Source: Actinomycetes bacterium | GTDB lineage: Bacteria > Actinomycetota > Acidimicrobiia > Acidimicrobiales > UBA8190 | NCBI GenBank assembly: GCA_021798135.1 | Contig: JAJZYI010000154.1 | Location: 1 to 7,924, forward strand | DNA: 7,924 nucleotides | Direction of reading: 5' to 3' | Shown here: positions 1 through 5,383 of the stretch, in pieces | Position numbering within the stretch: position 1 is the first letter of the stretch | How the letters are laid out: each line of letters begins with the position of its first letter | Program-made: the position numbers and the translations under genes | The notes under the pieces: generated by a model | The model's input: only the letters and a program-made list of their open reading frames with translations | Databases searched by the model: none | Told to the model about the DNA's origin: nothing

Positions 1-17
1 GGGCGCCCGCGGGCTGA

Positions 18-38
18 GCCCCGCCCGGTGGGCGGGGC
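18..38. terminator. Perfect GC hairpin, possible terminator
   Basis: A perfect 9-bp inverted repeat (18-26 pairs with 30-38) encloses a 3-nt GGT loop. It has no T-tract on either side. It lies about 110 nt beyond the stop of the diiron gene and next to the window edge, so it may end transcription of a gene lying to the left. The structure is seen directly; the terminator role is inferred. Confidence 0.4.
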
Positions 39-117
39 GCCGTGCCCGCCCGACGAGCCGATCGGGAAGGCCGCTGCGCCTGGCGCGGCGCGGGTCGGGC
101 CGGCGCCCCGCGGACCC

Positions 118-149
118 GGCCGGTCCCGGGCGGGCAGCCCGGACCGGCC
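118..149 (-). terminator. Hairpin just after the diiron gene stop
   Basis: The arms 118-131 and 137-149 pair over 13 bp with a single bulged C at 125-127 and a 5-nt loop. On the minus strand the hairpin begins 1 nt after the TGA stop of the ferritin-like gene. No U-tract follows, so it would be a GC-only terminator or an mRNA 3'-end stabiliser. Placement directly behind the stop makes a 3'-end role likely. Confidence 0.6.
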
Positions 150-150
150 C

Positions 151-1134
151 TCAGGCCGAGGCCGGCTCCGACTCGAACTCCAGGATGCCGAGGCGCTCGA
201 ACCGGTCCCGCACGTACGGGGTGAGCAGGCCGATCCGCTTGACGTTCGGCACGACCTTGGAGAAGAGCAGCGACCGGAACTGGACCTGCAGCGGGTTGTC
301 CCGCACGAACGCCTCGCACTCGTCGGCGGGCAGCCCGGCCCGCTCCCAGACCTCGCGCTGGAGGAACCGGTCGCGCATCAGCTCTGCCGCCTCGCAGACG
401 AACTCCTCGCGGTCGCGCCGCTCGCGCTCGTCCATCTGGTCGTAGACGCCGGTGAGCGAGGCGATGCCGAAGGCGACGTGGCGGGCCTCGTCGGCCATGA
501 CGTGCGCCGTGATGTCGCGCAGCAGCGGCTCGTTCGTCGTCTGGTAGATGAACCCGAAGGCGGCGAGCGCCAGGCTCTCGACCATGATCTGCATCCCCAG
601 GTAGGTCACGTCCCAGCGGCTGTCGCTCAGCAGGTCACGCAGGAGCGAGTCCAGGTGGGGGTTGATCGGGTAGCTGCGGTCGAGCTTCTGGCTCAGGTAC
701 CGCTCGTAGACCTCGACGTGGCGGGCCTCGTCCATGACCTGGGTGGCGGCGTACAGCTTGGCGTCCTCGTCCGGCACGGCGTCCACGAGCTTGGCCGTCG
801 CGAGCAGGGCGCCCTGCTCCCCGTGGAGGAACTGGGACACCGTCCAGGCCTGCGACTCCCAGCCGATCTCGGCGAGCTCCCCGTCCGTCAGGTGGGCGAA
901 CGGCGAGCCCGGCGGGTCGCGGAGCACGGCGAGCAGGCCGGCGTCGAGGTGCGACTGGTCCACGTCGATGGACCAGTCGAGGTCCGTCGCCGCGTTCCAC
1001 TGCGAGCGCTTCGCCTTGTCGTAGAGGCGGACGAGCCGGTCGTCCTGGTGGTCGTAGTCCCACGAGAAGACGGCGGGGAAGCTCATCTCCACCGAGCTGC
1101 ACCGGTCCGCCACGAACTGCGACGTCGAACGCAT
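151..1134 (-). CDS. Ferritin-like diiron protein (R2-like oxidase/oxygenase)
   Basis: A 327-residue, probably cytosolic, all-helical protein with a complete candidate diiron site: E106 (in HGEQGAL), E136 and H139 (DEARH), E186 (MVESLAL) and E216 with H219 (a second DEARH). Four carboxylates plus two histidines in two E-x2-H repeats is the hallmark of the ferritin/ribonucleotide reductase R2/monooxygenase superfamily. The length suits the R2-like or AurF-like oxygenase groups rather than storage ferritins (about 170 residues). The extra third histidine of AurF is not evident at the expected spacing, so I do not call it an N-oxygenase; the substrate is unknown. The start is well supported: a perfect AGGAGG lies 5 nt upstream of the ATG at 1134. 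It is transcribed divergently from the Rrf2 gene, which may control it. The family call is secure; the reaction is not. Confidence 0.85.
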   Translation of the reverse strand: MRSTSQFVADRCSSVEMSFPAVFSWDYDHQDDRLVRLYDKAKRSQWNAATDLDWSIDVDQSHLDAGLLAVLRDPPGSPFAHLTDGELAEIGWESQAWTVSQFLHGEQGALLATAKLVDAVPDEDAKLYAATQVMDEARHVEVYERYLSQKLDRSYPINPHLDSLLRDLLSDSRWDVTYLGMQIMVESLALAAFGFIYQTTNEPLLRDITAHVMADEARHVAFGIASLTGVYDQMDERERRDREEFVCEAAELMRDRFLQREVWERAGLPADECEAFVRDNPLQVQFRSLLFSKVVPNVKRIGLLTPYVRDRFERLGILEFESEPASA

Positions 1135-1139
1135 CGCCC

Positions 1140-1145
1140 CCTCCT
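1140..1145 (-). promoter_or_regulatory. Perfect Shine-Dalgarno of the diiron gene
   Basis: AGGAGG on the minus strand, 5 nt before the ATG at 1134. It fixes this start over the in-frame internal ATG at codon 17. Confidence 0.8.
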
Positions 1146-1204
1146 GTGCCCGCGGAGCGGCCGGGCCGGCAGCGTCGGCGCGCCGACCGATCGGACACCC
1201 CGTC

Positions 1205-1240
1205 CATCTACCTTCAGCAAGTTACTATACTTTTACTTCC
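1205..1240. promoter_or_regulatory. AT-rich island: divergent promoter/operator candidate
   Basis: This A/T-rich patch sits in the 215-bp divergent gap between the diiron gene and the Rrf2 gene. It contains TATACT on the plus strand (1226-1231) and TATAGT on the minus strand (1224-1229), both resembling -10 elements. An imperfect 20-bp dyad, AAGT-N12-ACTT, spans about 1219-1238. No good -35 was found for either direction, which would fit a promoter that needs an activator or an alternative sigma factor. An Rrf2 protein binding next to its own gene is common in the family; binding here is inferred. Confidence 0.5.
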
Positions 1241-1349
1241 CGGTCCACGGGCTCGCCGCCGGGGGGTGCCGGGCGAGGCCGACGCCCCGGCAGTGCCGAC
1301 AAGCCGGGCGGAAGACGGTAGGCTCCGCCAGCGGAGGGCTCCTGTAGCC

Positions 1350-2363
1350 ATGGACATGACCTTGTCGAAGCGCGGCGACTACGTGATGCGTTCTGCGATC
1401 GCGCTCGCACGCACCCACGCCGACGGCCAGCCCCGCAAGATCCGCGAGGTCGTCGCCGACACGGAGGTCCCCCAGAGCTTCGCCTCCCAGATCCTCGCCG
1501 ACCTGGTGCGCGCCGGCCTGGCCACGTCCAGGGCGGGCCGCGACGGCGGGTACCGGCTGGCCCGGGACCCCGACCAGATCACGGTGCTGGAGGTCATCGA
1601 GGCCGCCGAGGGGCCGCTGCGCTCCGAACGGTGCGCGCTCGGCGACGGCCCGTGCCGCTGGGACGACGTCTGCCCGCTGCACGAGACCTGGTCGGCGGCG
1701 ACGGTGAGCGTGCGCGACGTCCTGGCCGAGACGAGCCTGATGGAGCTGGCCCGGCGCGACGAGCAGATCGAGGCCGGCGACTACGCGGTGCCGGCGGACG
1801 CCCACCGGTCGCACCCCATCTCGGTGGACGTGAGCGATGCCGTCCAGGTCGAGCTCGGCGCCGACGACGCGGTCCGGGCGCTCGCGGGCCTCGGCGCCCA
1901 GCTCACCGACCTGGTGGCGACGGCCGTGGCCGCGGCGGACGGTGCCGGCGCCGCCGGCGGTCCGGCACGGTCCGCTCGCGCGGCAGGCGGTTCACGAGCC
2001 GACGGCCGCGCCCGCCGTTCGCCCGAGGTGGCCGACGCGACCCTCGCCCCGATCGGCCGGGCGGGGTCTCGCCGTGCCCGACCGGTGCGCCAGGCCCTCG
2101 GGTGGCGCCTCCGCGAGGGGGGCGCCGAGACCACCTTCGAGGCAGAGCTGTGGGTCACGCCCGTCGACGAGGACCGCTGCCAGGTCGAGGTGGAGGGCAG
2201 CTGGCGCCAGGCCCCGGGGAGCGGGGCCCTGCAGACGCGCGCCGAGCTCGAGCGCCGGGCACGCGCCGTCCTGCGCGCCTGCCTCCGCGGCCTGGCACGC
2301 AGCATGGAGGAACCCGTCTCCCCCGCCACCGGCGGGCCCAGGCGCAGCGCGGCGCGGCGGTAG
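1350..2363 (+). CDS. Rrf2-family Fe-S type regulator with C-terminal extension
   Basis: A 337-residue protein. Residues 1-150 are a canonical Rrf2 winged-helix regulator: LSKRGDYVMRSAIALA at the start, recognition helix about 40-57 (VPQSFASQILADLVRAGL), then a wing with GRDGGYRL. A cysteine triad C95-x6-C102-x5-C108 followed by H111 matches the cluster-binding loop of IscR/NsrR/RsrR-type members, so an iron-sulfur cofactor is likely. Family members usually end near 140-165 residues. This one continues with a helix/strand segment (about 155-195), an Arg/Gly/Ala-rich linker (about 196-245) and a strand-rich segment, 248-286, ending in a long amphipathic helix (297-320). That pattern resembles an SRPBCC/START helix-grip domain, but this is tentative. 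The ATG at 1350 is chosen because GGAGGG (1333-1338) precedes it by 11 nt and the Rrf2 homology starts there. An upstream in-frame extension to 1146 lacks family similarity and runs through the promoter. Confidence 0.88.
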   Translation: MDMTLSKRGDYVMRSAIALARTHADGQPRKIREVVADTEVPQSFASQILADLVRAGLATSRAGRDGGYRLARDPDQITVLEVIEAAEGPLRSERCALGDGPCRWDDVCPLHETWSAATVSVRDVLAETSLMELARRDEQIEAGDYAVPADAHRSHPISVDVSDAVQVELGADDAVRALAGLGAQLTDLVATAVAAADGAGAAGGPARSARAAGGSRADGRARRSPEVADATLAPIGRAGSRRARPVRQALGWRLREGGAETTFEAELWVTPVDEDRCQVEVEGSWRQAPGSGALQTRAELERRARAVLRACLRGLARSMEEPVSPATGGPRRSAARR

Positions 2364-2367
2364 CCCG

Positions 2368-2381
2368 GCGGCGTCAGCCGC
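2368..2381. terminator. Weak shared hairpin at the convergent junction
   Basis: GCGGC (2368-2372) and GCCGC (2377-2381) pair across a 4-nt loop in the 10-nt gap between the Rrf2 stop (2361-2363) and the sqr stop (2374-2376), reaching into the last sqr codons. Five base pairs and no T-tract make this a weak candidate for a bidirectional terminator. The near-abutting stops mean readthrough from either side would give antisense RNA to the other gene. Confidence 0.25.
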
Positions 2382-3567
2382 GACCCCGCAGCATCGCCCC
2401 CCAGTAGAAGGCGGGCAGGCCGTAACGCTTGAGCAGCCACATGTCGGTCCGCTCGCGTGTCGTGTCCACGAACGGGATGCTCGGCTTCGGGGCGAGCCCG
2501 TAGTCGAACTCGGCCAGCAGCACCTTGCCGCGGGCCGTGGTGAACGGGCATGCCGCCGACCCGTCGTAGCGCGCCGGCAGGGGGCGACCCGCGAGCGTCG
2601 CGAGCACGTTCGCCACCACCACCGGGGCCTGCCGGCGCACCGCGGCACCGGTCTTGGAGGTCGGCGCATCGCACACGTCACCGAGCGAGAACACCTCCGG
2701 GTGGGTCACGTGCCGCAGGGTGTGGCGGTCGACGGGAACCCAGCCGAACGGGCTGTCGCCGGCCAGCGGGCTCTCGCGCACGAAGGCGGGCGCGCGTTGC
2801 GGCGGCGCGACGTGGAGCAGGTCGTAGGGGACCGCCTGGCGCTGCTTGCCCTCGGGGCCCGACGTCTCGAACACGGCCTCGCGCGCCGCCGGGTCGACCT
2901 CCACGAGCTCCGAGGAGAACCGGGTCTCGATGCCGTAGCGCCGCACGACGGACTCCAGCACGCGCGCGAACTCGGGCACGCCGAAGATCCCGCCGGCGCC
3001 CGTCGCGAACGTCACCTCCGCTGCGGCGAGGGCCCCGGTGCGCTGCCAGTGGTCGCAGGCGAGGTAGGCGGCCTTCTGGGGCGCGCCCGGGCACTTGATC
3101 GGCGAGCCCGGGGCGGCGAACACGGCCCGGCCGCCGCGGAACCGGCGCACGAGCTCCCACGTCTTCGGCGCCAGGTCGGCGGTGTAGTTGGAGGCGGCGA
3201 AGGGCGTCCCCACGGCTTCCTGGAGCCCCGGGACGAGATCCCAGGCCATCTCGATGCCCGGGCACAGCACCAGCACGTCGTAGCCCAGGCGAGCCCCGCC
3301 GGCCGTGACCACCCGGCGCGCCTCGGGGTCGATCTCCACGGCCGCGTCCTGCAGCCACCTGACGCCTCGGGGCACCACCGACGACTGGGGCCGCCGGGAC
3401 CGCTCCACGGTCGCCGCTCCCCCGCCGACCAGCGTCCACAGGGGCTGGTAGTAGTGGTCCGCTGCCGGGTCGACCAGGGCGACGTCGTCCTCGCCGGCCC
3501 GTCGCAGCCGCGCCGCGACGCTGATCCCGGCGCTGCCGCCGCCCACGATCACGATCCGATGGCGCAT
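2374..3567 (-). CDS. sqr: Sulfide:quinone oxidoreductase family flavoprotein (type II-like)
   Basis: A 397-residue FAD-dependent oxidoreductase, expected to oxidise sulfide to sulfane sulfur at the membrane surface and pass electrons to quinone. Residues 5-14 (IVIVGGGSAG) form the N-terminal dinucleotide fold. Y39-Y40-Q41-P42-L43-W44 is the SQR-typical HYYQPLWT segment. C159 lies in SPIKCPGAPQKAAYL and C340 in SAACPFTT, followed by LLAEFDY. These match the two redox cysteines of human SQOR (C201 and C379) and the segments around them. The second FAD-contact motif is SLGDVCDAPTSKTGAA (294-309), and the C-terminus MWLLKRYGLPAFYWGAMLRG matches the membrane-contacting tail. Length is normal for the family and nothing looks broken. 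GGAGGG lies 8 nt before the ATG. Close homologues may use persulfide acceptors differently, so the exact in vivo acceptor is uncertain. The gene converges on the Rrf2 regulator, suggesting a functional link. Confidence 0.93.
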   Translation of the reverse strand: MRHRIVIVGGGSAGISVAARLRRAGEDDVALVDPAADHYYQPLWTLVGGGAATVERSRRPQSSVVPRGVRWLQDAAVEIDPEARRVVTAGGARLGYDVLVLCPGIEMAWDLVPGLQEAVGTPFAASNYTADLAPKTWELVRRFRGGRAVFAAPGSPIKCPGAPQKAAYLACDHWQRTGALAAAEVTFATGAGGIFGVPEFARVLESVVRRYGIETRFSSELVEVDPAAREAVFETSGPEGKQRQAVPYDLLHVAPPQRAPAFVRESPLAGDSPFGWVPVDRHTLRHVTHPEVFSLGDVCDAPTSKTGAAVRRQAPVVVANVLATLAGRPLPARYDGSAACPFTTARGKVLLAEFDYGLAPKPSIPFVDTTRERTDMWLLKRYGLPAFYWGAMLRGRG

Positions 3568-3575
3568 CGCGCGCT

Positions 3576-3581
3576 CCCTCC
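3576..3581 (-). promoter_or_regulatory. Shine-Dalgarno of sqr
   Basis: GGAGGG on the minus strand, 8 nt before the ATG at 3567, within a purine-rich leader containing a further GGAGGAG. It supports the annotated start. Confidence 0.7.
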
Positions 3582-3599
3582 GCTCCTCCGGCTCCTGCC

Positions 3600-3660
3600 G
3601 TAAATCCGATCTGTTTGATCAACAATAAGTCATACGATGAATGTTGTACAGCCCGTACCA
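3600..3660 (-). promoter_or_regulatory. AT-rich promoter/operator island upstream of sqr
   Basis: An abrupt AT-rich stretch in the 174-bp gap upstream of sqr. It holds a perfect 8-bp palindrome TTGATCAA (3615-3622), a CAT-N3-ATG dyad (3631-3639) and a TGTACA palindrome (3645-3650). The segment CAATAAGTCA (3623-3632) resembles CAGCAAGTTA (1215-1224) in the other AT island (7 of 10 identical). I could not fix a convincing -35/-10 pair, so this is called as a region. Its position makes it the probable sqr promoter; regulator binding is inference. Confidence 0.5.
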
Positions 3661-3741
3661 CCCGGAGGAGCGCCTTCGCCGACGGTCAGGGCACACGCGG
3701 CCGGTCCGAGGAGGTGCGCCGGCGCGGACCTGGGCCGGCGA

Positions 3742-4392
3742 TCAGTCCCGGCCGCGAGGCCCGCCGCCGTACCGGAGGAACACCGTCAGGGCCACGATGA
3801 CGAGGCCCACACCGCCACCGAGCTCCAGCAGGGCGAGGGCGTCGGGCTGGTCGACCAGCACCTCCACGAAGCTCACCGCGGCCACCAGCACGATCATGGC
3901 GATGACCCGGGCCTTCAGGTCGTTGAGGTCGTGCATCTGCAGCCACCGCGGCAGCCGCCGCGTGCCGCTGCCGTCGTCCAAGCGGTCGATGAACAGCTCG
4001 TAGAAGCCCAGCGCGGCGATGAGCAGGGTGGCGCCGATCAGGAACAGGTCGATCAGCAGCAGGAACAGGCCGATCTTGCTGCCCACGGGGAAGGGGTGCT
4101 CCACGGCCTTGCGTACGAGGTCCACGAACTCGGCGGCCCCGTACGCGAACGCACCGAGCGCCGACAGCACCAGGACCGCCACGGGGACCAGGACGAGCCG
4201 CAGCGACGCCACCAGGGCCCGCTGCGCGGCCTCCTCGCCTCGCCCGGCCGCTCCCGCTGGCCGCCCGTCTCCGGCGTCCGCGGGCTGGTGCTCCACGGCA
4301 GGGCGCACGTCCTCCTCGCCGGTGCCGTCGCTCTCGACCGGCGGGCCCGGCGAGCCACCGAGCCGGTCACGGCCATCAGGAGCCTGCTCCAT
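3742..4392 (-). CDS. YqhA/UPF0114 family integral membrane protein
   Basis: A 216-residue membrane protein. The first 60 or so residues are a polar, acidic, Gly/Pro-rich extension, probably disordered. Four hydrophobic segments follow at about 64-86, 105-135, 162-180 and 187-206. The stretch LLIAALGFYELFIDRLD (123-139), then LPRWLQMHDLNDLKARVIAM (147-166) ahead of the third segment, matches the YqhA family signature of a transmembrane helix ending in G-Y/F-E-x-F-x-x-R-L-D, then LP-x-W-L and D-L-K. The family's biochemical function is not established. The ATG at 4390-4392 is preferred over the TTG at 4396-4398 because GAGGG is spaced 6 nt from the ATG but abuts the TTG. It lies on the same strand as sqr and the upstream secreted protein, but gaps of 174 and 97 nt make a single operon uncertain. 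Confidence 0.85.
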   Translation of the reverse strand: MEQAPDGRDRLGGSPGPPVESDGTGEEDVRPAVEHQPADAGDGRPAGAAGRGEEAAQRALVASLRLVLVPVAVLVLSALGAFAYGAAEFVDLVRKAVEHPFPVGSKIGLFLLLIDLFLIGATLLIAALGFYELFIDRLDDGSGTRRLPRWLQMHDLNDLKARVIAMIVLVAAVSFVEVLVDQPDALALLELGGGVGLVIVALTVFLRYGGGPRGRD

Positions 4393-4455
4393 CGTCAACC
4401 CTCGCTCGGCCTCCTCTCCAGGCTACCGCCCTGCCTGGGAGCATCGTCCTCGGCG

Positions 4456-4477
4456 GGCCGGGGCGCCGTGCCCGGCC
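4456..4477 (-). terminator. Hairpin after the secreted-protein gene
   Basis: GGCCGGGGC (4456-4464) pairs with GCCCGGCC (4470-4477) over 8 bp with one bulged G and a 5-nt loop, 12 nt beyond the stop of the gene ending at 4490. No U-tract follows. If it works as a terminator it separates the secreted-protein gene from the yqhA-like gene. Confidence 0.45.
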
Positions 4478-4489
4478 GCGGGACGGCGC

Positions 4490-5290
4490 TCAGCACGTCA
4501 GGTACGGAGCCGAGACGCCTGGGCCGCTCGCCGGGTCGTCGACGACGCCGCCCGGCCCCGAGCGCAGGACGCTGCCGAGGTGGACGACGTACCAGACGCC
4601 TCGCCACGAGATGAGCGAGGCGATGCCGAAGGACCGCACGGCGCCGCCGACGCTGTAGACGACCCGGGCGTTGGGCACCTCGAAGTAGCCGGTCCCGTTG
4701 GCGCAGGTCCCGGGCGTGACCCAGTGCACCAGCCGGGCGGGGACGTCGACGCCCACCAGCGTCGCCGATGCGGGGTCGGGACCGAGCAGGGCGTGCGCTG
4801 CGGCGATGTCGGCCGCGTACTCCGCCACCAGCCGGTCCTGGTAGTCGGCGGCAGGATCGGCGATGGTCTTGACCTGGAGGTACGCCGCCTCGGGGAAGAA
4901 CGCCGGCATGGCCGGCCCGACCGCTCCGGTGACCACGCCGCGCCAGAGCGCCGCCATCTCGGCGTCGAACTGCGGCGTGACGGCCGACGGCAGCGCCCCG
5001 GTCTGCGGCAGGCTGCCAGGGCTCGTCGTGGTGGTGGTCGTCGGCGGCACCGTCGTCGGCGGCACCGTCGTCGGCGGCACCGTCGTCGAGGAGGTCGAGG
5101 AGGTCGGCGAGGAGGAGGTGGCCGGGGCCCGACGCCGGCGCGACGCCGGGGCGGGGGCGGCCGAGCGGGCCGGGCCGGCGGCGCGTCCGCCCCCCTGCAC
5201 GGCCACCGCGGTGCCGATGGCGGCGGCGAGCAGCAGCGCCACGGCCGCCGCCAGCGTGGTGCGCCTCGGGCGCAGGGGGCTCCTTGCCAT
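4490..5290 (-). CDS. Exported protein with Thr/Pro-rich stalk, function unknown
   Basis: A 266-residue protein. The N-terminus has a basic run (R3, R7, R9, R10) and a hydrophobic helix at 12-31 (TLAAAVALLLAAAIGTAVAV), consistent with a signal peptide or uncleaved membrane anchor. No lipobox cysteine is present. Residues 56-92 are a Ser/Thr/Pro stalk with three VPPTT repeats and a run of threonines, typical of wall-spanning linkers in actinobacteria. The remaining part, about 105-266, looks like a compact alpha/beta domain (FDAEMAALWRGVVTG, FFPEAAYLQVKTI, then strands ending WRGVWYVVHLGSVL). Its only two cysteines, C196 and the C-terminal C266, could form a disulfide outside the cell. I do not recognise the domain and assign no activity. 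No Shine-Dalgarno is evident before the ATG; the start rests on the signal sequence beginning there. The gene is divergent from the adenylate cyclase across 93 bp. Confidence 0.8.
   Translation of the reverse strand: MARSPLRPRRTTLAAAVALLLAAAIGTAVAVQGGGRAAGPARSAAPAPASRRRRAPATSSSPTSSTSSTTVPPTTVPPTTVPPTTTTTTSPGSLPQTGALPSAVTPQFDAEMAALWRGVVTGAVGPAMPAFFPEAAYLQVKTIADPAADYQDRLVAEYAADIAAAHALLGPDPASATLVGVDVPARLVHWVTPGTCANGTGYFEVPNARVVYSVGGAVRSFGIASLISWRGVWYVVHLGSVLRSGPGGVVDDPASGPGVSAPYLTC
5041..5085. repeat. Three perfect 15-bp tandem repeats
   Basis: The unit TCGGCGGCACCGTCG occurs three times at 5041-5055, 5056-5070 and 5071-5085, with partial copies flanking. It is in frame within the gene on the minus strand and encodes the VPPTT repeats of the stalk. 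Identity at the DNA level suggests recent duplication or slippage, so stalk length may vary between strains. Confidence 0.9.
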
Positions 5291-5369
5291 GCACGCGATG
5301 ATGTCGCGTCGGCGGGGCGTCGCAGGCTCGGGCGGCACGGCATCCGCAGCGCGACCGGCGCCGCTGCCG

Positions 5370-5375
5370 TACCGT
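5370..5375 (+). promoter_or_regulatory. Possible -10 element of a leaderless cyclase transcript
   Basis: TACCGT fits the actinobacterial TANNNT -10 pattern and ends 8 nt before the cyclase ATG at 5384. No Shine-Dalgarno is present there. Together these suggest that transcription begins at or next to the start codon. This is inference from spacing only. Confidence 0.35.
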
Positions 5376-5383
5376 TGCCCCCC

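Noticed and set aside
28..1347. Plus-strand 439-codon ORF opposite the diiron gene
   Set aside because: It lies antisense to a gene with a perfect Shine-Dalgarno and six diiron ligands, and its translation is low-complexity Arg/Val/Leu/Gly typical of GC-rich shadow frames.
1146..1349. In-frame 68-residue extension upstream of the Rrf2 start
   Set aside because: It runs through the AT-rich promoter island, has no family similarity, and the ATG at 1350 has both a ribosome site and the conserved N-terminus.
1837..3603. 588-codon plus-strand ORF over Rrf2 and sqr
   Set aside because: It crosses two well-supported genes in other frames, and its translation has shadow-type composition with no recognisable domain.
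3703..3730. GGTCCG/CGGACC inverted repeat after the yqhA-like gene
   Set aside because: A 6-bp stem with a 16-nt loop and no T-tract is too weak in GC-rich DNA to call a terminator.
4019..5383. In-frame extension upstream of the cyclase
   Set aside because: It would give a 1012-residue protein whose first 455 residues overlap the yqhA-like and exported-protein genes in antisense and are Arg/Pro/Ser-rich without domains.
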